Below are positions 32,028-41,453 of a DNA stretch of 64,000 bases, piece after piece. Every line of letters starts with the position of its first letter. Within the stretch, counting starts at the first letter, position 1. Under the pieces are notes generated by a model that was given only the letters and a program-made list of their open reading frames with translations, did no database searches and was not told where the DNA came from. Source of the DNA: Antarcticibacterium arcticum (GTDB lineage Bacteria; Bacteroidota; Bacteroidia; Flavobacteriales; Flavobacteriaceae). The translations under genes and the position numbers were made by a program. The DNA is taken from assembly GCF_007993795.1 (NCBI RefSeq), contig NZ_CP042476.1, positions 2,976,001 through 3,040,000 of the forward strand, read 5' to 3'.

Positions 32028-35000
32028 ATGAGTAAAACTTCTATTGCCCAAAATTTTGCGAAGTCTCTGCCACAACAGAAACTGCGGGATTCCCTCGTCC
32101 AGTCCTCAAAAAATACAACGAAAATTCACCTGAAAGGCCTTGTTGGTTCGGCACTTTCTTTTTCAATTGCCGATGCATTTGAAGAGGTAGAAATGCCCTT
32201 TTTACTGGTTTTTAATGACAAGGAAGAGGCTGCATACTACCTCAATGACCTGGAACAACTGGTGGGGGATAAAAATGTGCTTTTCTATCCGGGCAGTTAC
32301 CGCCGTCCTTACCAGCTGGAGGAGACAGATAATGCCAATGTGTTATTGCGGGCTGAGGTTTTAAACCGGATAAATTCCCGTAAGAAACCAGCAATTATTG
32401 TTACCTATCCCGATGCGCTTTTTGAAAAAGTAGTAACCCGGAAAGAGCTGGACCGTAGCACCCTTAAAATAGCTGTGGGAGATCATCTTTCCCTGGATTT
32501 TGTGAATGAGGTGTTGTTTGAGTACAAGTTTAGAAGGGTAGATTTTGTGACAGAGCCTGGAGAATTTTCGGTAAGGGGTGGGATCATAGATGTGTTCTCC
32601 TTCAGCAATGATGAACCGTACAGGATCGAGTTTTTTGGAGATGAGGTAGACAGTATGCGAAGCTTTGATGTGGAAACCCAGCTTTCTACAGAGCAGGTGA
32701 AGAAGATCTCTGTAATGCCGAATGTGGAGAACAAAAAATTGGATGAGAAGCGCGAAAGTTTTCTGAAGTATATCGCAGCAAATACTACGGTATTCATAAA
32801 GGATCTCGACCTGTTTACCGCGCAAATGGATAAACTCTTCAGCAAAGCGGTGGAGGCTTTTAAAACCACTTCAGAAGAAATAAAACGCAGCACGCCTGAG
32901 GAGCTCTTTTGTAATGCAGAGATGATCAAAAGGCAGATGCTGGATTTTAATGTAGTGGAACTCAGTACGCAATCATACCTTGGTGCGCAGGAGGTTATCG
33001 AATTCAACACGAAACCCCAGCCCTCTTTTAATAAGCAGTTCGACCTGTTGATAGACAACCTTATTGAAAATACAGAGGCGGGTTATTCCAATTATATTTT
33101 TTGCGTAAGCGAGCAGCAGGCGAAACGTTTTCACGATATTTTCGACGATCAGGAGCGGGAGGTGAAATACCATACCCCTGTGCTTTCTATGTTTCAGGGC
33201 TTTATTGATCATACTTCAAAAATGGCCTGTTATACAGACCACCAGATCTTTGAACGCTATCACAAATTTCAGCTTAAGAATGGCTATGCTAAAAAACAGG
33301 CGATAACACTTAAGGAACTTACCAACCTGGAAGTGGGCGATTATGTTACTCATATTGACCATGGAATAGGGAAATTTGGCGGGCTTCAAAAAATAGATGT
33401 TGAAGGAAAAATGCAGGAAGCGATCAAGTTGGTATACGGCGAGCGCGATATTTTGTACCTGAGCATTCACTCCCTGCACAAGATTTCAAAATTCAACGGC
33501 AAGGACGGGAAACCGCCAAAAATATATAAGCTGGGTAGCAATGCCTGGAAGAACTTAAAGGAAAAGACCAAATCGCGCGTAAAGCATATTGCTTATAATC
33601 TCATCGAGTTATACGCCAAACGAAGGTTGCAAAAAGGCTTTGCCTTTGGGCCCGATTCCTACTTGCAGCACGAGCTCGAGGCCTCCTTTATTTATGAAGA
33701 TACTCCAGACCAAACAACGGCGACGGCGGCGGTGAAGGAAGATATGGAAAACGAACGCCCCATGGATCGCCTGGTGTGCGGGGATGTTGGCTTCGGAAAG
33801 ACAGAAGTCGCCATTCGCGCTGCTTTTAAAGCGGTAGATAATGGCAAGCAGGTGGCAGTTTTAGTGCCCACAACCATTCTGGCATTCCAGCATCATAAAA
33901 CATTTACTGAAAGGCTGAAGGATTTTCCGGTTACGGTAGATTACCTTAACAGATTCCGAACCGCGAAAGAGCGCCGGGACACCCTGGCTGATCTTGAGAA
34001 CGGGAGGGTGGATATCATTATTGGAACACACCAGCTGGTGAGCAAAACGGTTAAATTTAAAGATCTGGGATTGCTTATTGTAGACGAAGAACAAAAATTT
34101 GGAGTTGCTGTAAAAGATAAGCTGAAGACCATCAAGGAAAATGTGGACACTTTAACCTTAACGGCAACGCCAATTCCACGTACACTACAATTCAGCTTAA
34201 TGGCCGCGAGGGACCTTAGTACAATTACCACCCCGCCACCAAACCGTTACCCTATTGAAACCCACGTGGTGCGGTTTACAGAGGAAAGTATCCGCGATGC
34301 GATCTCGTATGAGATCCAGCGGGGAGGGCAGGTGTTCTTTATTCACAACAGGATTGAGAATATCAAAGAAGTCGCGGGTCTCATCCAGCGACTGGTGCCC
34401 GATGCTAAAGTTGGTATAGGCCACGGGCAAATGGAAGGAAAGAAACTGGAGAATTTAATGCTTTCCTTTATGAACGGCGAATTTGATGTACTGGTTTCCA
34501 CAACTATTATTGAAAGTGGTCTTGATGTTACCAATGCCAATACTATTTTTATCAATAATGCCAATAATTTCGGACTTTCAGATCTGCACCAGATGAGGGG
34601 GCGCGTGGGCCGAAGCAATAAAAAGGCATTTTGCTATTTTATCACTCCGCCATACTCGGCAATGACAGATGATGCGAGAAAAAGAATCACCGCTCTGGAA
34701 CAGTTCAGCGAACTGGGCAGCGGGTTTAATATCGCAATGAAGGATCTTGAGATCCGCGGGGCGGGAGACCTGTTGGGTGGCGAGCAAAGCGGATTTATCA
34801 ACGAAATAGGCTTTGACACCTACCAGAAAATATTAAATGAAGCCATTGAAGAGCTCAAGGAAAATGAGTTTAAAGATTTGTATGCGGAATCTGAGAATAT
34901 TGAAGACAAAGTCTTTGTGAAAGACACCCAGATAGATGCCGATTTCGAATTGCTGTTTCCTGATGATTACATCAACAATATTTCAGAAAGATTAAATCTT

Positions 35001-35408
35001 TACACCGAATTAAACGGAGTGAAGACCGAAGAAGAACTGCAAAAATTTGAAGCTAAACTGGTAGACCGTTTCGGAGAATTGCCCACCCAGGCCGCAGATC
35101 TTTTGAACAGCGTGCGTATAAAATGGATCGCGTCCCACATTGGTTTGGAAAAAGTAGTGATGAAACAAGGCAAATTAATAGGCTATTTTATTGCCGATCA
35201 ACAATCTGGTTTTTACCAGACCTCTGCATTTACCAGGGTACTGCAATACGTTCAAACTCATTCGAATTCCTGTACCATGAAGGAGAAGAAAACCAGGGCC
35301 GGGTTGAGGCTTTTATTAACTTTTGAGAAGATCACTTCAGTGGAGCGGGCTTTGAAAGTTTTGGAGCCTTTAGATATCAGGGTGAAGGAGGAGGTTGAAG
35401 GAAAATAA
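32028..35408 (+). CDS. mfd: Transcription-repair coupling factor
   Basis: 1126-residue ATP-dependent translocase that removes stalled RNA polymerase and recruits UvrABC. Domain order: UvrB-like damage-interaction region (about 1-330), RNA polymerase-interacting domain beginning near LEVGDYVTHIDHGIGKF (about 435), translocase with GDVGFGKTE (585-593) and DEEQ (686-689), motif VI region QMRGRVGRS, and the C-terminal TRCF domain (about 980-1100). Full length with no visible defect. Followed by a palindromic element. Confidence 0.97.
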   Translation: MSKTSIAQNFAKSLPQQKLRDSLVQSSKNTTKIHLKGLVGSALSFSIADAFEEVEMPFLLVFNDKEEAAYYLNDLEQLVGDKNVLFYPGSYRRPYQLEETDNANVLLRAEVLNRINSRKKPAIIVTYPDALFEKVVTRKELDRSTLKIAVGDHLSLDFVNEVLFEYKFRRVDFVTEPGEFSVRGGIIDVFSFSNDEPYRIEFFGDEVDSMRSFDVETQLSTEQVKKISVMPNVENKKLDEKRESFLKYIAANTTVFIKDLDLFTAQMDKLFSKAVEAFKTTSEEIKRSTPEELFCNAEMIKRQMLDFNVVELSTQSYLGAQEVIEFNTKPQPSFNKQFDLLIDNLIENTEAGYSNYIFCVSEQQAKRFHDIFDDQEREVKYHTPVLSMFQGFIDHTSKMACYTDHQIFERYHKFQLKNGYAKKQAITLKELTNLEVGDYVTHIDHGIGKFGGLQKIDVEGKMQEAIKLVYGERDILYLSIHSLHKISKFNGKDGKPPKIYKLGSNAWKNLKEKTKSRVKHIAYNLIELYAKRRLQKGFAFGPDSYLQHELEASFIYEDTPDQTTATAAVKEDMENERPMDRLVCGDVGFGKTEVAIRAAFKAVDNGKQVAVLVPTTILAFQHHKTFTERLKDFPVTVDYLNRFRTAKERRDTLADLENGRVDIIIGTHQLVSKTVKFKDLGLLIVDEEQKFGVAVKDKLKTIKENVDTLTLTATPIPRTLQFSLMAARDLSTITTPPPNRYPIETHVVRFTEESIRDAISYEIQRGGQVFFIHNRIENIKEVAGLIQRLVPDAKVGIGHGQMEGKKLENLMLSFMNGEFDVLVSTTIIESGLDVTNANTIFINNANNFGLSDLHQMRGRVGRSNKKAFCYFITPPYSAMTDDARKRITALEQFSELGSGFNIAMKDLEIRGAGDLLGGEQSGFINEIGFDTYQKILNEAIEELKENEFKDLYAESENIEDKVFVKDTQIDADFELLFPDDYINNISERLNLYTELNGVKTEEELQKFEAKLVDRFGELPTQAADLLNSVRIKWIASHIGLEKVVMKQGKLIGYFIADQQSGFYQTSAFTRVLQYVQTHSNSCTMKEKKTRAGLRLLLTFEKITSVERALKVLEPLDIRVKEEVEGK

Positions 35409-35445
35409 TCCTTCCTAAAAGGCCTATTAGTGAAATTATTTGGAA

Positions 35446-35480
35446 AAGACCTCACAGGTTTTTAAAACCTGTGAGGTCTT
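35446..35480 (+). terminator. Palindromic CCTCACAGG element after mfd, possible terminator
   Basis: 13-bp stem AAGACCTCACAGG/CCTGTGAGGTCTT with loop TTTTTAAAA. A long T run does not follow directly, so terminator strength is uncertain. It shares the core palindrome with the serS terminator and separates convergent mfd and the outer membrane protein gene. Confidence 0.6.
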
Positions 35481-35508
35481 CTCATTAGGTCCCTTTTTCT
35501 CACTTCAG

Positions 35509-37383
35509 TTAACGGTACAAAACAGTTCGGGGCTTTCCAAATTCAAAATCCTGAAATCCGAAATCGGTAGTATTAAAGGCGTTGAACCGGAATATGTCAG
35601 ATCCCTGTCCGGGCATGCGGGGGAAAAACGCAAAGGACAGTTGGAAAACGTCAAATACGAGGTAATCATTACTTATTATAAAACCTGCTCCAATTGAGTT
35701 GTAAACCTTGCCATTGGGGAGACGGTTGTTTTTATCGCCCAACATGGCAAAGGAATATTTTAAAAAAGGATTAAGGCGAAAACCCCACATGTTCCAGGGC
35801 GAATAGAACTGGGTTTGGAAGGTGAGAAGGAACTTTTGGGAACCATAAAGCCTGCTGTTATATCCCGGGATCCCAATCCCCTCCAGTTCTGGGAAATTGG
35901 CGCCATATAATCCCAGCAAACTGCCATTCTCATTAAGTGTTATCCTGTCACCAATAGTATTTAAGCGGTTGCTACCCCATAAAAGCTGTGGTTTTACAAA
36001 TTGCCGCACTTTCCAGTGAGGTCCTATATTTATCAAATTTGTGAAATAATTGGCCTGAAAAGAGAAGGTTGCCTGTTCTGCTTTTTCCCCTCTAAAGAAG
36101 CTTCCGGCTTCAAAATTACTGCTTATAAACCCCCAGCTAAAATAGTTGCCATACGCTACCCGGCCGCCAAGGTAAAGTCTTTCAGTATTATTCTTTTTTT
36201 GATAACCCCCGGTTATTCCGTAAATAGTTCCTACGGGCACATCCTCAATGATCCCGTAATTAAAGATGTACTGGTCCTTCACGAACTGCCTGGAAGAGAT
36301 TCCCAGGCTTCCCATATAAAAGGTCTCGCTGGAGAAAAAATTATCAGGATCCATTTCCTCGCCGGGACTTTCCTTAAATTCTACCCTTAGGAGCCTTGCT
36401 GAAGTTATAAGGTTGGTGGTTCGGTCATTTTCAGAAGCACCTTTGAAGATCCGGAAAGAATGACCTCCCCAAAAGTCGTATGTGTTATACCGCAGCCGCT
36501 CACTGCTCATTTCATAAGCATCTGTTGCCAGAGAATCTTTTCTAAGCTGTTGGTCCAGATAAATTCCGCCTGCCCATCTTGCAAAAGGAGAGTAGAAGAT
36601 CCTTTCTATATTGATCCCTTTATAGTAGGAATTATCCAGAAAAGAGCTGTAACCAAGGCTGGTGTTTATAAAGGTATTTTTAAAATTACGTATGGTATAC
36701 TGTACGTCATAAGCATTTTCTCCAAGTTCAAAATGCCTGGTAAAATGGGTTCTCAGGTCGTGGCCGGTACCAAGGAAATTCCTTTCCCTTACTCCTAAAG
36801 TCGTTTTTGAGGTAGAAAAGGAACCTTCGGGGATAATACTCCAGGCATCCTGGAGTTGCACAAAAACATCTACAGAATCTGATGCAGTGGTATTTTCCGC
36901 AGTGATGGCTGCACTTCTTATAAAGGACTGGCTCCTTATTAAACGTTCAGATTCCCTTATTAACAAACTGTCAAGGGGTTTATTTAGTTCAAAGAGAAGC
37001 AGGTCCCTTATAACTCCTTTGTGGGTTCGTATGTGCAGGGAATTACCTGTTTTTTCTATCCAGCTTTCACCACTCCCGGCAGTATCTTTTAGAACCCTGC
37101 CAAAAGGATCAAGAACATTAATTTCAATATTCCTGATGATCTTCCCGTGGTATTTTTTATAACTTCGTTCCTGTCGTTTCTGAAAATTTGCCTGAGGATT
37201 GCTGCCGGTTGGCCTGAAAACCAGTTTATGAATAAATTTTGTGAGTTTGGTTTTTTTTGAAAACTCTTCTATTCCCTTATATAATTTTAAATTTTCATCC
37301 TCATTTTTCTTTCCCTGCGAAAAACCATGGGGGCAGGCCCCCATAAATAAAACAATGAAAACAAGGATTAGGTTAAACTTCAT
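35509..37383 (-). CDS. POTRA/beta-barrel outer membrane protein (Omp85-like)
   Basis: 624 residues. Signal peptide 1-22 (cleavage near FSQG). Residues about 80-190 look like a POTRA domain (YHGKIIRNIEINVLDPFG, then a VDVFVQLQDAWSI strand). The remainder is rich in aromatic-ended beta strands (GINIERIFYSPFARWAGGIY, FYMGSLGISSRQFV) to the C-terminus, as in Omp85-superfamily barrels. It is shorter than BamA and has one or few POTRA domains; the role (assembly factor or transporter) is unknown. Convergent with mfd. Confidence 0.75.
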   Translation of the reverse strand: MKFNLILVFIVLFMGACPHGFSQGKKNEDENLKLYKGIEEFSKKTKLTKFIHKLVFRPTGSNPQANFQKRQERSYKKYHGKIIRNIEINVLDPFGRVLKDTAGSGESWIEKTGNSLHIRTHKGVIRDLLLFELNKPLDSLLIRESERLIRSQSFIRSAAITAENTTASDSVDVFVQLQDAWSIIPEGSFSTSKTTLGVRERNFLGTGHDLRTHFTRHFELGENAYDVQYTIRNFKNTFINTSLGYSSFLDNSYYKGINIERIFYSPFARWAGGIYLDQQLRKDSLATDAYEMSSERLRYNTYDFWGGHSFRIFKGASENDRTTNLITSARLLRVEFKESPGEEMDPDNFFSSETFYMGSLGISSRQFVKDQYIFNYGIIEDVPVGTIYGITGGYQKKNNTERLYLGGRVAYGNYFSWGFISSNFEAGSFFRGEKAEQATFSFQANYFTNLINIGPHWKVRQFVKPQLLWGSNRLNTIGDRITLNENGSLLGLYGANFPELEGIGIPGYNSRLYGSQKFLLTFQTQFYSPWNMWGFRLNPFLKYSFAMLGDKNNRLPNGKVYNSIGAGFIISNDYLVFDVFQLSFAFFPRMPGQGSDIFRFNAFNTTDFGFQDFEFGKPRTVLYR

Positions 37384-37471
37384 GGGGTAGGGCAGGCTTT
37401 GGGGAGATTAAATGGGGTGTTGGTTATTAAATTATTTTCCTGGGAACTATGAAGTTTATACTATGATTATT

Positions 37472-37834
37472 TTATTCGAACGCTAAAAATGCATCTTCAA
37501 TATGCTCTATTCTGGTGCCTGCTTTATTTTTAATAATGGCTACAATATCAAACCGCACTTCCACATCGAGGTCATGTTCTTCTACAAAATGATCTACTGC
37601 TTTTACCAGGCGTTGTAATTGCCTGGCTTTTACAAATTCCTGGGGATCCCCAAAGTCCGGAGTGCTGCGGGTTTTTACTTCTATGATAGACAGTATATTG
37701 TCTTTTCTTGCAATAATATCTACCTCTGCCTTTTGAAAAGTAAAGTTCCTGGCAACTATCTCATAACCTTTATTCCGGAGATGCTCTACGGCAAGTTCTT
37801 CTCCTTTTTTACCTAATTCGTTATGTGCAGCCAT
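37472..37834 (-). CDS. yraN: YraN family (UPF0102) nuclease-fold protein
   Basis: 120 residues. GKKGEELAVEHLRNKGYEIVARNF, then KAEVDIIARKDNILSIIEVKTR shows the D-x(n)-E-x-K pattern of the restriction-endonuclease-like fold, and the C-terminal KARQLQRLVKAVDHF matches UPF0102. The exact cellular role is not established. It is separate from neighbours by about 90 nt on each side. Confidence 0.9.
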   Translation of the reverse strand: MAAHNELGKKGEELAVEHLRNKGYEIVARNFTFQKAEVDIIARKDNILSIIEVKTRSTPDFGDPQEFVKARQLQRLVKAVDHFVEEHDLDVEVRFDIVAIIKNKAGTRIEHIEDAFLAFE

Positions 37835-37927
37835 GAAGCAGATTATTTATTGAAGGGAATTTTAAATGTACTTTATTTTCAACAAATTATAACTTCTGCA
37901 GGCGGTTTTCGCGTCCTAAAGACGATG

Positions 37928-38530
37928 CTACCTTTTAAACATAATAGTTTTCACCTTGAGATCCATTAAAGCTATCTCTTCCGGGCTTGCTTTAATTACG
38001 TGATCTCCGTAAAATTTTCCCGGTATATTTTTCGCCTCAAGAAACACGAATAAGTTACTGTCTTCAAATTTTCCGTCATTCCAGTTTACGGCACCACTGT
38101 AATCCCATCCAAATCCGTAAAAAGACACCTCTTTTTCATTTAATTCATTTAACTCATTATAAGTGGTGCCAACTTTAATGCCAGTTGATGATCTCCATTT
38201 TCCGCTTTCAGAAAACCGGATATCGTAAATTTTGTTTTTATCCGCATCTTCCCAGGTAATATGGATCTCATCAGGAGAATTGGGGTAAAGTATGGTGTAG
38301 GCTCTTTCTTCAGTGCCCTCATCAAATATTCCTACATCTTCGGTAATATTTGCGTCGGAATAGGCAGCATTTATGGCTTCCGAATTCATTTCAGAAAGGT
38401 TTTCAATTAAAAATCTATCGCTTTTAACAGAATTTCCGCTTGAAACTACGTCTTCAGAAGTGCCGGAGGATTTAGAACTTTTACAGGAAGCAAATATTAA
38501 AATGCAGATTAATACGATCAGTTTTTTCAT
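37928..38530 (-). CDS. Hypothetical lipoprotein
   Basis: 200 residues with lipobox FASC (Cys about 16) followed by a serine-rich linker (KSSKSSGTSE). The mature part has mixed alpha/beta character with several acidic stretches. I recognise no family. An envelope location is predicted from the lipobox only. It is divergent from metG across a 200-nt space. Confidence 0.65.
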   Translation of the reverse strand: MKKLIVLICILIFASCKSSKSSGTSEDVVSSGNSVKSDRFLIENLSEMNSEAINAAYSDANITEDVGIFDEGTEERAYTILYPNSPDEIHITWEDADKNKIYDIRFSESGKWRSSTGIKVGTTYNELNELNEKEVSFYGFGWDYSGAVNWNDGKFEDSNLFVFLEAKNIPGKFYGDHVIKASPEEIALMDLKVKTIMFKR

Positions 38531-38697
38531 ACTTTCAATATTTTCCCCGCGTTATGCGGCGATTTGCACTTTCCTCACCCATAACCCAGGAGGAAAGAAA
38601 AGATTTTTTTAGTTTAAGTAGGGGCTAAAATTAGACACATTTCCCGCACCAGCATTGTCTTTTACAAGAATTTAACGTGTAATATTTGGCAGTTGCT

Positions 38698-38705
38698 TAC
38701 CTTTA
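38698..38705 (+). promoter_or_regulatory. Possible -7 box for metG
   Basis: TACCTTTA (one mismatch to TAnnTTTG), 24 nt before the start codon. No -33 TTG at normal spacing. The rest of the 38531-38729 space shows nothing else. Confidence 0.3.
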
Positions 38706-38729
38706 CACCCTCAAAAATTTAAGGAATTA

Positions 38730-40805
38730 ATGATTACTACTCCACAACGATATACTATTACCGCAGCTTTACCTTATACAAATGGCCCCATACATATTGG
38801 GCATTTAGCAGGGGTGTATGTGCCTGCAGATATTTATGCGCGATTTTTAAGAATGCAGGGAAATGATGTCGCATTTGTGTGCGGTAGCGATGAACATGGG
38901 GTAGCTATTCCCATGAAGGCCAAAAAAGAGGGAATAACCCCTCAACAACTTATAGATAAATACCACAGTATTATTAAACAATCCTTCCTTGATTTTGGGG
39001 TGTCATTTGATAATTATTCCCGCACTTCTGCCGGAATTCATCACGAGACCGCTTCAGGATTCTTTAAAAAATTATACGAGGAAGGAAAATTTATTGAAGA
39101 GACCAATCAGCAATTATACGATGCGGAAGCCGATCAATTTCTGGCAGATCGTTTTGTGACAGGAACCTGCCCCAAATGCGGAAACGAGGAAGCTTATGGC
39201 GACCAGTGTGAAACCTGCGGTAGTTCGCTTAATGCCACAGATCTTATTAATCCGAAGTCGGCCATTACCGGGGCAGTGCCTACAATGAAGGAGACCAAAC
39301 ACTGGTTCCTGCCGTTGGATCAATATGAAAACTGGCTCAAGGATTGGATTCTGGTAGGTCACAAACGCGATTGGAAAGTGAATGTGTACGGGCAGGTAAA
39401 ATCCTGGATAGACGATGGCCTTCGCCCGCGCGCGGTTACCCGCGACCTGGACTGGGGAATTCCCGTTCCTGTAGAAGGTGCAGAAGGAAAGGTGCTGTAC
39501 GTATGGTTTGATGCCCCTATTGGATATATTTCTTCAACCAAGGAATGGGCAGCGAGGGAAGGAAAGAACTGGGAAGATTACTGGAAAGCCAAAGACACCA
39601 AACTGGTGCATTTTATTGGGAAAGATAACATTGTATTTCATTGTGTGATATTTCCAATAATGTTGAAGGCAGAAGGATCCTATATTCTCCCGGAAAATGT
39701 TCCTGCCAACGAATTTTTGAATCTTGAAGGCAGAAAGTTATCCACCTCCAAGAACTGGGCGGTGTGGCTTCATGAATATCTGGAAGATTTTCCTGGTCAG
39801 CAGGATGTTTTGCGTTACGCATTAACGGCCAATGCTCCTGAGACCAAGGACAACGATTTTACATGGAAGGATTTTCAGGCCAGGAATAACAATGAACTGG
39901 TAGCTGTTTTTGGAAATTTCATAAACAGGGTAGTGGTGCTTACAGATAAGTATTATGAAGGAGAAGTGCCCGCAGCGGGAAACTATTCTGAAGTTGACGA
40001 GCAAACCCTTGCTACTTTAAGAGCATATCCTGCTGTAATTGCAAGTTCCATAGAAAAATACCGCTTTCGCGAAGCGCAGGGTGAGTTAATGAACCTCGCG
40101 AGGTTGGGGAATAAATACCTGGCCGATGAGGAGCCGTGGAAACTTATCAAAACAGAGGGAGAGAGGGTAAAAACCGTAATGAATGTTGCGTTGCAAATAG
40201 CTTCTGCACTCGCCACCCTTAGCGAGCCTTTTTTACCGTTTACTTCAGCCAAACTGAAGAAAATTTTGAATATGGAGCAGGAAAATGCGACTTCAGGAAC
40301 CACCTGGAATGAAATTGAAACAAAAGAGATATTGCTGTCTCCCGGGCACCGTATTGGAAAAGCAGAATTGCTTTTCAGCAAAATAGAAGATGAACAAATT
40401 CAAACACAACTAGATAAATTGGAAGCCACAAAAGCAGCAAACGAAGCCGAAAATAAGAAAGTTACACAACAAAAGGAAACTGCCACTTTCGAGGATTTCT
40501 CAAAAATGGACCTGAGGGTGGGAACTATTATTGAAGCCACCAAAATGCCGAAAGCGGATAAGTTACTGGTATTAAAAGTGAACACAGGACTCGATGTGCG
40601 CACCATTGTTTCAGGCATTGCTGAAAGTTTTAAACCCGAAGATATTATAGGTAAAAAAGTGACAGTACTTCTCAATCTCGCCCCCCGCAAATTACGCGGA
40701 GTGGAAAGCGAAGGAATGATCCTTATGACCGAAGACCCCAAAGGAAAACTGGTATTCCTGAACCCCGATGTTGAAGGGGTGGATAATGGAGCGGTAATTT
40801 CGTAG
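38730..40805 (+). CDS. metG: Methionine-tRNA ligase
   Basis: 691 residues. Catalytic Rossmann domain with HIGH in PIHIGHLAG (about 16-24), zinc-knuckle CPKCGNEEAYGDQCETCG (about 148-165), KMSKS-equivalent RKLSTSKN (about 334-341), an anticodon-binding helical domain, and a C-terminal tRNA-binding (EMAP-II/Arc1p-like) domain from about 585 with FSKMDLRVGTI. The extra domain is usual for dimeric bacterial MetRS. The stop is followed after 22 nt by hairpin-repeat element C1. Confidence 0.97.
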   Translation: MITTPQRYTITAALPYTNGPIHIGHLAGVYVPADIYARFLRMQGNDVAFVCGSDEHGVAIPMKAKKEGITPQQLIDKYHSIIKQSFLDFGVSFDNYSRTSAGIHHETASGFFKKLYEEGKFIEETNQQLYDAEADQFLADRFVTGTCPKCGNEEAYGDQCETCGSSLNATDLINPKSAITGAVPTMKETKHWFLPLDQYENWLKDWILVGHKRDWKVNVYGQVKSWIDDGLRPRAVTRDLDWGIPVPVEGAEGKVLYVWFDAPIGYISSTKEWAAREGKNWEDYWKAKDTKLVHFIGKDNIVFHCVIFPIMLKAEGSYILPENVPANEFLNLEGRKLSTSKNWAVWLHEYLEDFPGQQDVLRYALTANAPETKDNDFTWKDFQARNNNELVAVFGNFINRVVVLTDKYYEGEVPAAGNYSEVDEQTLATLRAYPAVIASSIEKYRFREAQGELMNLARLGNKYLADEEPWKLIKTEGERVKTVMNVALQIASALATLSEPFLPFTSAKLKKILNMEQENATSGTTWNEIETKEILLSPGHRIGKAELLFSKIEDEQIQTQLDKLEATKAANEAENKKVTQQKETATFEDFSKMDLRVGTIIEATKMPKADKLLVLKVNTGLDVRTIVSGIAESFKPEDIIGKKVTVLLNLAPRKLRGVESEGMILMTEDPKGKLVFLNPDVEGVDNGAVIS

Positions 40806-40827
40806 TTTTTGGTCTTTAAACCGTATT

Positions 40828-40910
40828 GTCACCCCGAGCGCAGTCGAGGGGTGTTTAGTTAAGAAGAGAGTTCTTTGTAAAGGTTGGTTCTCGACTGCGC
40901 TCGAACTGAC
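40828..40910. repeat. Composite GTCA-hairpin element C1
   Basis: Left hairpin: GTCA, stem CCCC/GGGG, 12-nt loop GAGCGCAGTCGA (stem extends to CACCCC/GGGGTG). Right hairpin: plus-strand stem GTTC/GAAC with loop TCGACTGCGCTC (40891-40902) and terminal TGAC. Length 83 bp. Same architecture as the A and B elements, different loop class. Confidence 0.85.
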
Positions 40911-40942
40911 ATTTTGGATAAATTTAGGATTCATGAACGGGT

Positions 40943-41021
40943 GTCACCCCGAGCGCAGTCGAGGGGTCTTTTTATGATGGTAGTACAACCTTACACCGTT
41001 ATGGATAGCGCTCGAACTGAC
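40943..41021. repeat. Composite GTCA-hairpin element C2, right end broken
   Basis: The left hairpin is perfect (GTCA, CCCC/GGGG, loop GAGCGCAGTCGA at 40951-40962). The right hairpin lacks its distal half: only GCGCTCGAAC and terminal TGAC remain (41008-41021). Confidence 0.75.
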
Positions 41022-41049
41022 ATTTAGTGCAACTAATAAATATTAAGTT

Positions 41050-41364
41050 ATGAAACTGTACTATGTATATATTGTAGAATGCATTGACGAACTACTTTAT
41101 ACAGGTATAACCAATAATGTGGCACGAAGGTTAGAGGAACATAATTCTGGCTTAAATAAAAATTGCTTTACGTTTAAAAGAAGGCCTGTGGAAATTAAGT
41201 TTCAACAAGAATTTCTGGATGTTATTCAGGCTATTTATTTTGAAAAGAAAATTAAAAAATGGAGTGCTCAAAAGAAACGGGCATTAATTAATGGAGAGTT
41301 CGATCTTTTACAAATACTAGCGGAATGCCGAAATGCTACCCATCATAAGTATAAGCCGGAGTAG
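41050..41364 (+). CDS. Stand-alone GIY-YIG nuclease
   Basis: 104 residues, single GIY-YIG domain. Y7 in VYI and Y17-G19 (YTG) form the signature, R27 is the catalytic arginine (VARRLEEHN), E65 the metal ligand (YFEKKIKKWS); a basic helix KKRALI follows, and the tail LAECRNATHHK is typical of flavobacterial members. Catalytic residues look intact. It begins 28 nt after composite C2 and ends 9 nt before C3, so it is embedded in hairpin repeats, as is the GIY-YIG gene at 15487-15807, but with a different loop class. Function in repeat handling is inference. Confidence 0.88.
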   Translation: MKLYYVYIVECIDELLYTGITNNVARRLEEHNSGLNKNCFTFKRRPVEIKFQQEFLDVIQAIYFEKKIKKWSAQKKRALINGEFDLLQILAECRNATHHKYKPE

Positions 41365-41373
41365 TAATGATTT

Positions 41374-41453
41374 GTCATTCCGAGCGTAGTAAAGAGGTCT
41401 TTGGTTAAGAAGAGAATTGTATGTACCAGTTGGTTCTCGACGCTCGAACTAAC
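41374..41453. repeat. Composite GTCA-hairpin element C3, decayed
   Basis: Left: GTCA, TTCC, loop GAGCGTAGTAAA, GAGG, so pairing is lost. Right: stem GTTC/GAAC intact (41433-41436, 41446-41449) but the loop has shrunk to TCGACGCTC and TGAC is now TAAC. It directly precedes the deacetylase-family gene, and reading through it produces a false N-terminal extension. Confidence 0.7.

Noticed and set aside
32483..33058. Antisense open frame of 191 codons over mfd
   Set aside because: Shadow frame; serine-rich product with no recognisable domain.
37835..37927. RNA gene in the space between yraN and the lipoprotein gene
   Set aside because: Too short, with no tRNA-like or conserved structured segment.
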